Origin: an uncultured Flavobacteriaceae bacterium
GTDB lineage: Bacteria; Bacteroidota; Bacteroidia; Flavobacteriales; Flavobacteriaceae
Assembly: GCA_938029725.1 (NCBI GenBank)
Contig: CALHGE010000045.1
Span: 1 to 64,000 of the forward strand
DNA: 64,000 nt
Direction of reading: 5' to 3'
Numbering within the stretch: the first letter of the stretch is position 1; every line of letters starts with the position of its first letter. Of this stretch, positions 8,406 to 17,753 are shown piece after piece. The position numbers and the translations under genes were made by a program. The notes under the pieces are model-generated. The model saw only the letters and a list, made by a program, of their open reading frames with translations. It was not told where the DNA came from and searched no databases.

Positions 8406-9746
8406 TTATTTCATTAAGTTGATCTGAACTCTTCTGTTTTCTTTTCTACCTGCTCTAGTTTTGTTACTAGCGATAGGCTGATCTTCACCGAAACCAGCAG
8501 CACTCAATCTGTCTGCTCCAATTCCTTCACCGATCAAGAAATCTCTAACTGCGTTAGCTCTTGATTCAGAAAGTGCTTGGTTAGTAGCAGCTCCACCTTG
8601 ACTGTCAGTATGACCTTCAACTGAGAATTTAGCATTAGGATACTCAGCTAAGATTCTGATAATGTCAACCATAACTCCAGTTGATTCAGCTTTGATAGAA
8701 GATTTACCTGTGTCAAACAAGATAGTTTTAGCATAATCATTCAATTGCTTCTGAACTTCAACAGTTACTTCTGGGCAACCCATGTTAGCTACAGTACCAG
8801 CAACATCTGGACATTGATCATCTTTGTCTAATACGCTATCACCATCTTTATCAGCCCAAGGACATCCTTTGTTTTCAGCAGGACCTGCTTCATTTGGACA
8901 TTCATCTTCTTTGTCAGCAACACCGTCACCGTCAGCATCAGGACAACCACCTAAAGCAGCAATTCCTGCTTCATTAGGACAAGCATCATCTTTATCAGCA
9001 ACTCCATCACCATCAGCATCAGGACAACCGTTCATTTCTTTAGAACCAGCTTCATTCGGACAGCTATCTTTGCTATCTTCGATTCCATCGCCATCAGCAT
9101 CAGGACAACCGTTGAAAGCTTCTAATCCAGCAACTTCTGGACAAGCATCGTCTTTGTCATAAATGCCATCGCCATCAGTATCAGTACCGCCAAATTTAAC
9201 AGCAATACCTGCTAAATGTTGCCAGTGCTTAACACCGTAATCTTCGAAAGCATGTTTGTAACCAGTCTGTACTGTAAAACCAACGTTTTCAGTAAACCAT
9301 AAGTTAAAACCAACACCAGCATTTACTGTACCAGCACCAATTTCTCTAACCCAAGTATAACCACCACCTACTTCTAGGAAAGGATCAAAAGTTTTGTTCT
9401 TTAAAAAGTTATATTTAATGGTACCATCTAAAGCGTAGTGAGAAAAATCATCAACAGCGGTATCACCTAGTTTGCTGATTTTGTTCAAAGAACCTCTAGC
9501 ACCAACTGCAAATCCGCCACCAACAGACTTAGATACTGCAAGAGTAGAAATAGAAGGAAGAATGTTCCAGTGATCATTAGCGTTGAAGAGCTCGTTACCA
9601 AAAGAACTTACATCCCCTGTTGGATATACGTCAATGGCATTAACCCCAAAACTTACTTGCCAAGGGTTATTCTCGTCTTGCGCTTGAATACTGCTAATAC
9701 CTACGAATAATAGGGCAACAGCCATTAATTTGCTCAGATGTTTCAT
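8406..9746 (-). CDS. OmpA-family outer membrane protein with thrombospondin type 3 repeats
   Basis: A 446-residue protein with a signal peptide cleaved after about residue 22 (SSIQAQ). Residues 25-190 resemble an 8-strand OmpA-like beta-barrel. Residues 192-315 hold five calcium-binding thrombospondin type 3 repeats of the [19 protein letters not shown] kind. Residues 330-446 form the peptidoglycan-binding OmpA domain, with [12 protein letters not shown] and NRRVQI. It should anchor the outer membrane to the cell wall. It has a near-consensus promoter at 9781-9812 and a strong terminator, fitting an abundant protein of Flavobacteriia. Confidence 0.93.
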   Translation of the reverse strand: MKHLSKLMAVALLFVGISSIQAQDENNPWQVSFGVNAIDVYPTGDVSSFGNELFNANDHWNILPSISTLAVSKSVGGGFAVGARGSLNKISKLGDTAVDDFSHYALDGTIKYNFLKNKTFDPFLEVGGGYTWVREIGAGTVNAGVGFNLWFTENVGFTVQTGYKHAFEDYGVKHWQHLAGIAVKFGGTDTDGDGIYDKDDACPEVAGLEAFNGCPDADGDGIEDSKDSCPNEAGSKEMNGCPDADGDGVADKDDACPNEAGIAALGGCPDADGDGVADKEDECPNEAGPAENKGCPWADKDGDSVLDKDDQCPDVAGTVANMGCPEVTVEVQKQLNDYAKTILFDTGKSSIKAESTGVMVDIIRILAEYPNAKFSVEGHTDSQGGAATNQALSESRANAVRDFLIGEGIGADRLSAAGFGEDQPIASNKTRAGRKENRRVQINLMK

Positions 9747-9780
9747 GTTTAAAAATTTAAGTTTAAGTGTTTATTAATTG

Positions 9781-9812
9781 CAAATGTAACTTGTTAATAA
9801 TTATTAACAAAA
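9781..9812 (-). promoter_or_regulatory. Bacteroidota-type promoter of the OmpA gene
   Basis: On the minus strand TTTTG (9812-9808) is followed after exactly 19 nt by TACATTTG (9788-9781), a full match to the TTTG/TAnnTTTG consensus. The leader to the ATG is about 30 nt and A/T rich. Confidence 0.75.
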
Positions 9813-9859
9813 TCAATTTCTTATTTTTTTTAACACCGTTGATAGGGTGAATATAGCAT

Positions 9860-11053
9860 TTAAACGATTTCAAGGAGCTTACCAACTTCAATAAAGGCCA
9901 TAATTGCCTTATCTAAATGTGCTGTTTCGTGCGCCGCGGATAATTGAACACGTATACGGGCTTTTTCTTTAGGAACTACGGGGTAAAAGAATCCAATAAC
10001 GTATATTCCTCTCTCTAAAAGCATGTTAGCCATCTTTTGAGCAAGTTTTGCATCATAAAGCATTACCGGAACAATTGCAGATTCACCATCAATTATATCA
10101 AATCCTGCTGTTTTCATACCCCTTTTAAAGTACTCTGTATTTCTTTGTAACTTATCTCTAAGGCTAGTATCTGTTTTTAACATTTCAAAGACCTTTATAG
10201 AGGCACCTACAATTGCTGGGGCGAGCGAGTTGGAAAATAAATAAGGTCGAGAGCGCTGTCTGAGTATTTCTATAATTTCTTTTTTACCTGTAGTGTAACC
10301 ACCCATTGCTCCACCAAGTGCTTTTCCCAGGGTTCCTGTGATGATATCAATACGATTCATTACATTCTTTTCTTCTAGGGTACCACGTCCGGTTTTGCCA
10401 ATGAATCCGGTAGCGTGACATTCGTCTATCATTACCAAGGCATCATAGGCATCTGCTAGGTCACATATTTTATCTAGAGGGGCTACTAAGCCATCCATCG
10501 AGAAAACACCATCTGTGACTATTATTTTGAAACGGGCATTGTCCGCATTGGCTTGTTGCAGTTGTTTTTCTAAATCTTGCATATCGCTATTTGCATACCG
10601 ATAGCGTTTTGCTTTGCACAAGCGAACACCATCTATTATGGAGGCATGATTGAGCGAATCAGAAATGATGGCGTCTTCAGCGGTTAACAAGGGTTCGAAA
10701 ACTCCGCCATTTGCATCGAAGGCCGCTGCATATAAAATGGTGTCCTCCGTGCCATAGAAATCTGCGACATTTTGCTCCAGTTCTTTATGAATGTCTTGAG
10801 TTCCACAGATGAAACGTACCGATGACATTCCGAAGCCATGTGTATCCATAACATCTTTTGCAGCCTGAATGACTTCAGGATGCGAGGATAGCCCCAAATA
10901 GTTATTGGAACAAAAGTTAATCACTTCTTCTCCAGTAGAAATTTTGATAACGGCGTCTTGTGGAGTTGTAATGATACGTTCCGATTTGTAAAGGCCGTCT
11001 TCCTTAATCTGGTCAATCTCTGCTTGCAGGTGTTCTTTTATTTTTCCGTACAT
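9860..11053 (-). CDS. kbl: glycine C-acetyltransferase (2-amino-3-ketobutyrate CoA ligase)
   Basis: A 397-residue PLP-dependent alpha-oxoamine synthase, the usual length for Kbl. It cleaves 2-amino-3-ketobutyrate with CoA to glycine and acetyl-CoA in threonine breakdown. Recognisable stretches are [34 protein letters not shown], the PLP-holding [16 protein letters not shown], and the Schiff-base Lys in [13 protein letters not shown]. It starts 7 nt after the stop of the AddA-like gene on the same strand, so the two are probably co-transcribed although functionally unrelated. Related 8-amino-7-oxononanoate synthases (BioF) are less likely given the N-terminal sequence. No threonine dehydrogenase is in the window. 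Confidence 0.92.
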   Translation of the reverse strand: MYGKIKEHLQAEIDQIKEDGLYKSERIITTPQDAVIKISTGEEVINFCSNNYLGLSSHPEVIQAAKDVMDTHGFGMSSVRFICGTQDIHKELEQNVADFYGTEDTILYAAAFDANGGVFEPLLTAEDAIISDSLNHASIIDGVRLCKAKRYRYANSDMQDLEKQLQQANADNARFKIIVTDGVFSMDGLVAPLDKICDLADAYDALVMIDECHATGFIGKTGRGTLEEKNVMNRIDIITGTLGKALGGAMGGYTTGKKEIIEILRQRSRPYLFSNSLAPAIVGASIKVFEMLKTDTSLRDKLQRNTEYFKRGMKTAGFDIIDGESAIVPVMLYDAKLAQKMANMLLERGIYVIGFFYPVVPKEKARIRVQLSAAHETAHLDKAIMAFIEVGKLLEIV

Positions 11054-11060
11054 AATAATC

Positions 11061-14000
11061 TTATATGAATTCTGGTATAATTTCTTCGTTAATATAAATG
11101 ATAATTTTATTTTCTATTCGGTAGCCCATTTCCTGTAATGCATTGCCATAAGAATCGATTTGGTCTTTATGTCTAATAGCTCTATGACCGGTTTTATAGT
11201 CGATAATGGTTGCGTTGTTTTCCTTTATGACAACCCTGTCTGGTCTTAAAATGCTTCCGTTTTTGGTAATGATGTCTCGTTCATTCTTTATTAGAGGCCC
11301 ATCTTTATAATAGGGCTGTAGTTTTGGATGGTTTATAATTTCAAATACCAAGCTTTGTATTGGAGCAACATCAGCCTCTGTAACATCGCCATTTCTTTGC
11401 ACTATCGCTAAGGCATTTTCGACATCTTTCTCCGTTTCAATCAAACCCATAATAAAATGGATAAGATTTCCTCGAGATAAGGCTGCTTCACTGTTGGTAT
11501 CCCATAAAACCCCCGATTTGGTAAGAATTTTAAAACTATCCCTGTCCTTATAGGAGTATTGATAGGTAATATCTTCTTGCTTTTCGGATGTTTTCTTTTC
11601 TTTAGCAGGTTCTAAAACACCAAATTGATATAAACTCTTGCTTTCTTCCCAAAGTCTTTTCCCTTTTAAAAAATGAATGAACAGTTCGCCGTAATTTTTA
11701 GGAGCAGCTAACTTTTTAGAAGAAGGTTCTACTTTGGTAATTACAAAAAGTGCTTTTACTGCTCTAGTAAGTGCAACATATAAGACGTTAAAAGCATCTA
11801 GTTCTAGCTTCGTATTTTCTTCTTCATATAAATAGGCTGCAGTAGTATTATAATGAGCAATTTCTTGTTTTTTGCTAATTAAAACCTCATCAAAACCATC
11901 ATAGAATTCAGCTTCCACAGGAAGCCATAGTTTTGGGTCTATTTCTCGATATATATTTGAATTGGCATACGGGTAAATAACGATTTCAAATTCTAAGCCC
12001 TTCGATTTATGAATGGTCATAATCTGAACGGCATTAATACTTGAAGGAGCTGTAATGCTTAATTTCTCTTTTTTCTTTTCCCAGTGAGATAAAAATACAG
12101 GAATACTAGTACCTTCTTTTTGTTCTACATCAAGAACCGTATCCATAAAGAAATTTATATATGCATCTGAACTAGGTGCTAAATCAAATTGCTTAATGCC
12201 ATACTCAAGCGCATCATAAACAGATGCCTGTTGCATTTTTGCCAAATCAAAATCATAGTTATTCCTAAATAACGAGTCAATACGCTTTAAATGAGTATTG
12301 ATAAATTGATGCTGCTCTTCCTCTTCGTTATGTAAAAAACACAACAATTCAAAAGCGGTGCCTAAATCATCAGGTTGACTTTGATAGCGGAGTAGATTAA
12401 TTAAAAACTGAACAGTTGGACTGCTTTTTAGCAAAAGGCTTTCTGATGAAATAATAGGGATGCCTTCTTGTGTTAAAAAATTAGCTAGTAGCACTCCTTC
12501 TTTATTTCCTCGAACCAGAATACAAATGTCGGTGTAGGCGAATTTCTTTTCAGTAAGCTCGTGTATCGTTTTTATAACTGCACGACAGTATTGCTCATCT
12601 ATGCTTTCGGAATCAGTATCGGCTATGAAGTCTAGTTGAACAAAACCATTTTTGAGGTCGTTGAATGTTTGTTGGTTACCATCTACATAAAGAGATTCAT
12701 AAACGGGACTATTTAAAAACGAACTTGTAGCAGTGAAAAAGTCATTATTGAACCTTATTATTTCTTCATGACTTCTATAGTTGGCGGGCAGATTTTGTAT
12801 TTGTGGGTCAGTTACAAAAGGATTTTTTACGGAACCGACCAAATTCAAAAATTGTTCGGCCTTACCCCCTCGCCATCGATAAATCGCCTGCTTTGCATCA
12901 CCTACTAAAAAAAGCGACCCTAGCTCACTCGACAAGGCATTGTCAATTAGAGGAATCAAGTTGTTCCATTGCATTTCTGAAGTGTCTTGAAATTCATCAA
13001 TAAAATAATGACGGTATTTCTCTCCTAACCGCTCATAGATGAATGGGGCAGGCTGATTTTTGATTTCATTTGATATGATGCTATTAAATTCAGAAATGGA
13101 AAGTTGATCGCGTTCATTTTGGAGTACTTTAACTTCTTGTTGAATGGCATTGAGAACAGTTAGAGGAACAATGTTTTTGTAGATATTCTTCGAGAGTGCT
13201 CTTGTATAAATTTGGGTCTTTAGTTCTAAAAATAAGTGTAGAATTTTTTTCGGCAACTCAGAATCTGTCAAGTTGATTCCTGCTTTTAAGATTTTACCTT
13301 CAATTAATTTTGCTTCTAAAGTATTGCTATAAAGTTTTGAGGGCTCGAAGAAGCCATCGATTATTTTTTTAAAATGATTAGGTAGTGTTTCCCTAGGAAA
13401 ATCAGTTGTTTGTAAACCCGATTCATTGATTAAGATTAAAACTTGTCCAGCTATTGTTTGAGCGTTTTCTTCTAAAACCTTTATTTTAGTAAGAATAATT
13501 TTCTGTAAGTCCAAAAAATCAGGAATGCTTTTATTTTCAAACTTCTTGAGATGCTGTGCATCTGTTTCATTGAAAATTAAGTTTCCTACTTTATTCAAAT
13601 CAAGAGCGATGTCCCAACTTTTGTCATCGTTAATTTTTTCCAAGGCGAAATCAATGAGAACTTTAGTAAGCTTTGAATTACTGCCGGCTTTATTGATCAG
13701 TCTAGAAACGGCTTCATCTAACAGTAAAGCCCTATCTAAAACCACTTCAAAATTCTGAGGAATTTTTAAATCTTTTGCAAAGGTTCGAATGAGGCGATGC
13801 GTGAATTTGTCAATAGTAGAGATATCAAAAAAAGCATAGTTATGAAGTATCTTTTTTAGTGCTGTCTTTGATTTTTGTTGCAGTTCGCCGCTATCATAGG
13901 GTAATTCTCTTAAGAGATCGGTAAATAGAGAGGGGGCCGATTCTTTGGTTGTGGTTTTGCTAAAAATAAAAAGGCTTTCAAGAATACGTTCCTTCATTTC

Positions 14001-14150
14001 ATTTACCGCTTTATTGGTAAAGGTGATAGCTAGAATTTGGCGATAACCATCATTTGAAGAAAGAATAATTTTAAGATACTCTTTGGTAAGGGTGTAGGTC
14101 TTGCCTGAACCTGCGGAAGCATTATATATTTTGAAAGAATTCGTAAACAC
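11061..14150 (-). CDS. AddA-like UvrD-family helicase-nuclease
   Basis: A 1029-residue superfamily 1 helicase. Residues 10-25 contain the Walker A motif [15 protein letters not shown], then [18 protein letters not shown] (motif Ia), [13 protein letters not shown] (Walker B), [15 protein letters not shown] (motif III), and [18 protein letters not shown] plus LYVALTRA (motifs V and VI). The last 130 residues carry a RecB-type nuclease: LIHFIMGL, then ILRPDRVVI and ATIIDYKTG. So this subunit has both motor and nuclease, as in AddA. The likely partner is the AddB-like gene at 5587-8337. The C-terminal nuclease is compact compared with Firmicutes AddA. Confidence 0.88.
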   Translation of the reverse strand: MFTNSFKIYNASAGSGKTYTLTKEYLKIILSSNDGYRQILAITFTNKAVNEMKERILESLFIFSKTTTKESAPSLFTDLLRELPYDSGELQQKSKTALKKILHNYAFFDISTIDKFTHRLIRTFAKDLKIPQNFEVVLDRALLLDEAVSRLINKAGSNSKLTKVLIDFALEKINDDKSWDIALDLNKVGNLIFNETDAQHLKKFENKSIPDFLDLQKIILTKIKVLEENAQTIAGQVLILINESGLQTTDFPRETLPNHFKKIIDGFFEPSKLYSNTLEAKLIEGKILKAGINLTDSELPKKILHLFLELKTQIYTRALSKNIYKNIVPLTVLNAIQQEVKVLQNERDQLSISEFNSIISNEIKNQPAPFIYERLGEKYRHYFIDEFQDTSEMQWNNLIPLIDNALSSELGSLFLVGDAKQAIYRWRGGKAEQFLNLVGSVKNPFVTDPQIQNLPANYRSHEEIIRFNNDFFTATSSFLNSPVYESLYVDGNQQTFNDLKNGFVQLDFIADTDSESIDEQYCRAVIKTIHELTEKKFAYTDICILVRGNKEGVLLANFLTQEGIPIISSESLLLKSSPTVQFLINLLRYQSQPDDLGTAFELLCFLHNEEEEQHQFINTHLKRIDSLFRNNYDFDLAKMQQASVYDALEYGIKQFDLAPSSDAYINFFMDTVLDVEQKEGTSIPVFLSHWEKKKEKLSITAPSSINAVQIMTIHKSKGLEFEIVIYPYANSNIYREIDPKLWLPVEAEFYDGFDEVLISKKQEIAHYNTTAAYLYEEENTKLELDAFNVLYVALTRAVKALFVITKVEPSSKKLAAPKNYGELFIHFLKGKRLWEESKSLYQFGVLEPAKEKKTSEKQEDITYQYSYKDRDSFKILTKSGVLWDTNSEAALSRGNLIHFIMGLIETEKDVENALAIVQRNGDVTEADVAPIQSLVFEIINHPKLQPYYKDGPLIKNERDIITKNGSILRPDRVVIKENNATIIDYKTGHRAIRHKDQIDSYGNALQEMGYRIENKIIIYINEEIIPEFI

Positions 14151-14239
14151 CTACTTTTTACTTGCAAATTACATAGAACTGCGCTATTTACAACACTCTT
14201 CTTAACAAAGATTTATGGAAATATGTTTGTTAAAATATG

Positions 14240-14247
14240 TAAATTTG
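14240..14247 (+). promoter_or_regulatory. -7 box upstream of superoxide dismutase
   Basis: TAAATTTG matches TAnnTTTG exactly and lies 35 nt before the sod ATG. A clear -33 TTTG at the standard distance was not found, so the box is probable, not certain. Confidence 0.5.
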
Positions 14248-14282
14248 AGGAAATCGAATTTTAAAAATAAAACATAAAAATT

Positions 14283-14891
14283 ATGGCTTTTGAACTACCA
14301 AAATTATCTTATGCCTACGATGCATTAGAACCACATATTGATGCAAGAACTATGGAAATACACCATACCAAGCATCACAACGGATACACTTCTAAATTAA
14401 ATGCAGCGATAGAAGGAACTGATTTAGCAGGAAAATCGATAGAAGATATTTTATCGAATTTAGATATGTCAAACGGAGCAGTTAGAAATAACGGAGGGGG
14501 CTTTTTCAATCACTCTTTATTCTGGAGTGTTATGTCACCCGATGGAGGAGGTTCTCCTTCAGGAGAATTAGCTGAGGCTATAAATGGCGCTTTTGGTTCG
14601 TTTGAAGAATTTAAAAGTAAGTTCAGTGCTGCTGCTGGAACTAGGTTTGGTTCAGGTTGGGCTTGGCTGTGTGTTCACCCAGGAGGTAAGGTAGAAGTTT
14701 GTTCTTCGCCAAATCAAGATAATTCTTTGATGCCCGGTGTTGGATGTGGTGGCCGCCCTATTTTAGGCTTAGATGTTTGGGAGCATGCATACTATCTTAA
14801 TTATCAAAATAGACGGCCTGATTATGTAGCTGCGTTTTTCAATGTTATCAATTGGGACAAGGTTTCTGAATTGTACGCTGCACACAAATAA
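14283..14891 (+). CDS. sodA: superoxide dismutase, Mn-type signature
   Basis: A 202-residue Fe/Mn superoxide dismutase that converts superoxide to peroxide and oxygen. Metal ligands are His27 ([11 protein letters not shown]), the His of [11 protein letters not shown], and the Asp and His of LDVWEHAYY. The residues that separate the two metal classes point to manganese: Gly-Gly before the second ligand where Fe enzymes have Ala-Ala-Gln, and Gln in SPNQDNSL where Fe enzymes have Ala. Cambialistic use cannot be excluded. It has no signal peptide, so it is cytoplasmic. It has its own -7 box and a strong terminator at 14921-14957, so it is monocistronic. Confidence 0.93.
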   Translation: MAFELPKLSYAYDALEPHIDARTMEIHHTKHHNGYTSKLNAAIEGTDLAGKSIEDILSNLDMSNGAVRNNGGGFFNHSLFWSVMSPDGGGSPSGELAEAINGAFGSFEEFKSKFSAAAGTRFGSGWAWLCVHPGGKVEVCSSPNQDNSLMPGVGCGGRPILGLDVWEHAYYLNYQNRRPDYVAAFFNVINWDKVSELYAAHK

Positions 14892-14920
14892 GACGTTTTA
14901 ATTACCGGTTAAATAAGAAA

Positions 14921-14957
14921 AATCCCTTCTCTGAAATTTCAGAGAAGGGATTTTTTT
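14921..14957 (+). terminator. intrinsic terminator of sodA
   Basis: A 16-bp perfect stem, AATCCCTTCTCTGAAA and its complement, followed by seven T, 29 nt after the sodA stop. Confidence 0.88.
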
Positions 14958-14976
14958 AGGTCTTAATTAAAAATAG

Positions 14977-15046
14977 AAAAGGGCGGAGAAGTCTCCACCC
15001 TTTTCGTCCCAAATCTTACCATAAACTTAACCTACTTATGCTATGG
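14977..15046 (-). ncRNA. tandem small RNA copy 1
   Basis: Minus-strand small RNA candidate of about 70 nt. From 5' to 3' it has CCATAGCATAAGTAGG, then the conserved GTTAAGTT and GTAAGATTTGGG blocks, then a GGGTGGAG/CTCCGCCC hairpin (15000-14981) and a U-run. One base pair of this stem is U-G on the minus strand but would be C-A on the plus strand, which fixes the coding strand. A -7 box lies 5 nt before the predicted first base. Function unknown. This copy is the most diverged: TTATGG replaces TCATGG and GGGACG replaces GGGG. Confidence 0.72.
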
Positions 15047-15051
15047 CGAGA

Positions 15052-15059
15052 CTAAATTA
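15052..15059 (-). promoter_or_regulatory. -7 box of small RNA copy 1
   Basis: TAATTTAG on the minus strand, one mismatch to TAnnTTTG, 5 nt from the first conserved base. A T-rich tract lies about 17 nt further upstream. Confidence 0.5.
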
Positions 15060-15180
15060 ACGGTATTGGATTAAATAAAAAAGAATTTTCTCTGTTTTTT
15101 AAGAGCTTTGTTTTTGGTTAAAGTGTAAGAATTTACCTCAATGCGATGTGAGCCTTTATAAACACAGGGGGTTTCAAATA

Positions 15181-15249
15181 AAAAAGGCGGAGCATCGCTC
15201 CGCCTTTTTCCCCAAATCTTACCATGAACTTAACCTACTTATGCTATGG
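15181..15249 (-). ncRNA. tandem small RNA copy 2
   Basis: Minus-strand copy of the same about 70-nt unit. The 40-nt core from CCATAGC to TTTGGGG is identical to that of copy 3. The hairpin is GGCGGAGC-GAT-GCTCCGCC (15204-15186) followed by six U. It differs from copy 3 only in the loop, and from copy 4 by paired changes in the stem. Confidence 0.75.
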
Positions 15250-15254
15250 TCCTT

Positions 15255-15262
15255 CAAAAATA
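15255..15262 (-). promoter_or_regulatory. -7 box of small RNA copy 2
   Basis: TATTTTTG on the minus strand, a full match to TAnnTTTG, 5 nt from the first conserved base. TTTTC lies 20 nt upstream (15287-15283) as a possible -33 element. Confidence 0.62.
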
Positions 15263-15390
15263 TAGCGATTCTATTACTCTTTGAAAATTTTTAGATGAAA
15301 TTACAAGAACTTGCGTTGAAATGCATTTCGTCGATTAGCGGCCTGTAAATCGATGAAAAGGAGGTGTGGGTTTCATGAATTTTCGCAAAT

Positions 15391-15458
15391 AAAAAGGCGG
15401 AGCATTGCTCCGCCTTTTCCCCAAATCTTACCATGAACTTAACCTACTTATGCTATGG
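15391..15458 (-). ncRNA. tandem small RNA copy 3
   Basis: Minus-strand copy with the same 40-nt core as copy 2, then hairpin GGCGGAGC-AAT-GCTCCGCC (15414-15396) and five U. The core contains a short possible pairing of its first four bases CCAT with ATGG further on, kept in all four copies, which leaves AAGTAGGTTAAGTT as an exposed loop, a plausible target-pairing region. Confidence 0.76.
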
Positions 15459-15463
15459 TTCTT

Positions 15464-15495
15464 CAAAAGTAAAGTAGACCCGTCAGTAGCGAAAA
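15464..15495 (-). promoter_or_regulatory. promoter of small RNA copy 3
   Basis: TACTTTTG (15471-15464), a full TAnnTTTG match 5 nt from the conserved first base, with TTTTC (15495-15491) exactly 19 nt upstream. The upstream DNA is clearly related to that of copy 4. Confidence 0.65.
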
Positions 15496-15634
15496 CTTCT
15501 TTGTTGAAGTTCATATATTTCGGATGAAGTGTGATTTTATAACTTGTATAGCAGGTTTGATAAATCAAGATTTTGAAGACAACTAAGGTGACAGAAGCTG
15601 CAGTGAGTAGGTGGTTTATAAAATCTTTTAAAAT

Positions 15635-15707
15635 AAAAAAGGTGGAGAAAAATCTCCACCTTTTTTGCCCCAAATCTTACCATGAACTTAACCTACTTAT
15701 GTTATGG
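15635..15707 (-). ncRNA. tandem small RNA copy 4
   Basis: Minus-strand copy nearest purF. The core differs from copies 2 and 3 by one base (CCATAAC for CCATAGC). The stem is GGTGGAGA/TCTCCACC (15660-15641) with a TTTT loop and six U. Compared with GGCGGAGC/GCTCCGCC in copies 2 and 3, two stem positions changed on both sides, so base pairing was kept while sequence drifted. Confidence 0.75.
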
Positions 15708-15712
15708 CAAAT

Positions 15713-15748
15713 CTAAAATAGACGAGTCAGTACCATAGCGACCAAAAA
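15713..15748 (-). promoter_or_regulatory. promoter of small RNA copy 4
   Basis: TATTTTAG (15720-15713), one mismatch to TAnnTTTG, 5 nt from the conserved first base, with TTTTTG (15748-15743) 22 nt upstream. Confidence 0.5.
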
Positions 15749-15762
15749 GACGCTGAATAACG

Positions 15763-15810
15763 AAAATTATCGACGAAATGCATAAATTTATGTATTTCGT
15801 CGATAATTTT
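15763..15810 (-). terminator. 48-bp palindromic terminator of purF
   Basis: Two 24-nt arms (15763-15786 and 15787-15810) form a palindrome with one mismatch, directly abutting the purF stop codon. The arms end in TTTT. Pieces resembling one arm recur at 15321-15335 and near 15511-15523 inside the small RNA array. Confidence 0.7.
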
Positions 15811-17709
15811 TTAATAGGCACGTTCGTTTTTGCCCTCATAAAAGTTAATGAATGCACGATTTACCACGCGATTACCGCCAGCCGTTGGGTAGTCTCCAGT
15901 AAAATACCAATCCCCTAAGTTCTTAGGGCAAGCTTGGTGCAGGTTCTCAATACTTTGATAAATTATTTCAACTTCCGCTTTGATGTCTTTGGAGCTTAAT
16001 AATTCTCCGGTCTTCTCTGATATTTCATCTGGAGTAAAAGGAGCATAGAACTCCTTCACATAATTAATAACATCAGCATCTTTGCTATTGACCTGAGTAA
16101 GACATTTTTTGTATATGGCTTCAACAAGATGCATCGTGTCTTTGTCTTTATGTAATGCCAATGCTGCTCTAAAAGCAATAAAATCTTCTAGTTTTGCCAT
16201 ATCAATACCATAACAATCAGGGTATCGAATTTGCGGGGCAGAAGAGACTACGATTATTTTCTTGGGAGATAAACGATCTAGAATGCGCAGAATACTTTTC
16301 TTAAGCGTAGTACCTCTAACGATACTATCATCAATAATCACCAAGTTGTCACCCTTGTCAACAGAACCGTAAGAGATGTCGTAAACATGTGCTACCAGAT
16401 CGTCACGACTGCTATCTTGCGTTATAAAAGTTCTCAGTTTTGCATCCTTAATAGCCACTTTTTCTATTCTTGGTCTGACGTCCAAGATCTCATGAAGTTC
16501 TTCGCTTGTAATTTTAGACCCAATAGAAAGAATTTGTTCTTCCTTTTTCTTATTCAAATAGTTCTGCGCCTCCTTCACCATTCCAAAGAAAGAAGTCTCT
16601 GCAGTATTAGGAATATATGAGAATACAGTCTTCTTGATATTATAATCAATTGCCGTCAAAATCTTAGGAAATATTAGTCTCCCTAATTCTTTACGCTCTT
16701 GATAAATTTCTTTATCGCTTCCGCGAGAAAAATAAATACGTTCAAATGAACATGCTTTTCTTTCGGTAGGTTCAAGAACTTGTTTTAAAGCAGTACTGCC
16801 GTCTTTTTTGATAATGAACGCATGACCAGGATCTAGTTCATGGACATCGTCATAGGAAACATTAAAAACCGTCTGAATTGCGGGTCTTTCAGATGCAACC
16901 ACCGCCACTTCATCATCTTGGTAGTAATATGCTGGGCGAATACCTGCTGGGTCTCTTAATACGAAGGCATCTCCATGGCCTAATAAACCTGCCATTGCAT
17001 ATCCGCCATCAAAATTTTTGGCAGCCCTTCGTAGTATTTTTGCGACCTTAAGGCGTTCTGCAATCAAGGGAGACGCTTCCTGTTTGCTATAGCCCTCTTT
17101 TTTAATCTGTTTGTATAATTTGGCAACAGCATCATCTAAAAAATGACCAATTTTTTCCATGACAGTAACCGTATCGGCCATTTCTTTTGGGTGTTGACCC
17201 AATTGCACCAAATTGTCGAAAAGTTCATTTACGTTAGTCATGTTAAAGTTGCCTGCCATGACTAGGTTTCTGTGCATCCAATTGTTTTGCCGGATGAACG
17301 GATGTACACTTTCAATACTGTTCTTTCCAAAAGTGCCATAGCGAACATGCCCTAATAATAATTCCCCAATGTATGGAATATGTTTTTTCTGAAGTGCAAC
17401 ATCATCTGCATACTCAGGGTTTTGTTCCATTGAAGTATTAATGCGATCATTGATTTGAGCGAAAATATCTTGAATGGGTTGCTTTTCACTTGAGCGTACT
17501 CTGCTCATATATCTTTCACCAGCCTCCATGTCTAATTTGATGCTAGCAAAACCAGCGCCATCTTGACCACGATTGTGCTGCTTTTCCATCATTAAATACA
17601 TTTTGTTAACCCCGTAAAAGGCGGTACCATATTTTTCTTTGTAGTACTCAAGAGGTTTTAACAATCGTATTACCGATATGCCACATTCATGTTTAATTGC
17701 GTCGCTCAT
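15811..17709 (-). CDS. purF: amidophosphoribosyltransferase
   Basis: A 632-residue PurF, first enzyme of purine synthesis, which makes phosphoribosylamine from PRPP and glutamine. The N-terminal class II glutaminase would start at Cys9 after removal of a short propeptide (HECGISV), and QHNRGQDGAGFAS and LLGHVRYGTFG follow. The phosphoribosyltransferase site is NLVIIDDSIVRGTT at about residue 450. The protein is about 130 residues longer than enterobacterial PurF, as is usual for this longer Bacteroidota form. It has no gene overlap; a terminator separates it from the upstream PfkB kinase and a long palindrome follows its stop. Confidence 0.92.
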   Translation of the reverse strand: MSDAIKHECGISVIRLLKPLEYYKEKYGTAFYGVNKMYLMMEKQHNRGQDGAGFASIKLDMEAGERYMSRVRSSEKQPIQDIFAQINDRINTSMEQNPEYADDVALQKKHIPYIGELLLGHVRYGTFGKNSIESVHPFIRQNNWMHRNLVMAGNFNMTNVNELFDNLVQLGQHPKEMADTVTVMEKIGHFLDDAVAKLYKQIKKEGYSKQEASPLIAERLKVAKILRRAAKNFDGGYAMAGLLGHGDAFVLRDPAGIRPAYYYQDDEVAVVASERPAIQTVFNVSYDDVHELDPGHAFIIKKDGSTALKQVLEPTERKACSFERIYFSRGSDKEIYQERKELGRLIFPKILTAIDYNIKKTVFSYIPNTAETSFFGMVKEAQNYLNKKKEEQILSIGSKITSEELHEILDVRPRIEKVAIKDAKLRTFITQDSSRDDLVAHVYDISYGSVDKGDNLVIIDDSIVRGTTLKKSILRILDRLSPKKIIVVSSAPQIRYPDCYGIDMAKLEDFIAFRAALALHKDKDTMHLVEAIYKKCLTQVNSKDADVINYVKEFYAPFTPDEISEKTGELLSSKDIKAEVEIIYQSIENLHQACPKNLGDWYFTGDYPTAGGNRVVNRAFINFYEGKNERAY

Positions 17710-17723
17710 TAGATATGTAAATT

Positions 17724-17747
17724 AAAAAAGCCCCGAATTAACAGGGC
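17724..17747 (-). terminator. intrinsic terminator after the PfkB kinase gene
   Basis: On the minus strand GCCCTG pairs with CGGGGC (one G-U pair) around a 6-nt loop, followed by six T. It lies between the PfkB stop and purF start and suggests purF has its own promoter. Confidence 0.6.
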
Positions 17748-17753
17748 GCGTTT

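Noticed and set aside
8824-9162. 112-codon plus-strand frame rich in Ser, Ala and Pro
   Set aside because: It is the antisense shadow of the repetitive thrombospondin type 3 region of the OmpA gene.
15428-15673. 81-codon minus-strand frame through small RNA copies 3 and 4
   Set aside because: It runs across both a terminator hairpin and two cores, and the frame is not conserved between copies; it is a chance reading of RNA genes.
14977-15707. CRISPR array
   Set aside because: Repeats are about 70 nt, 200-250 nt apart, contain terminators and promoters, and no cas genes are near.
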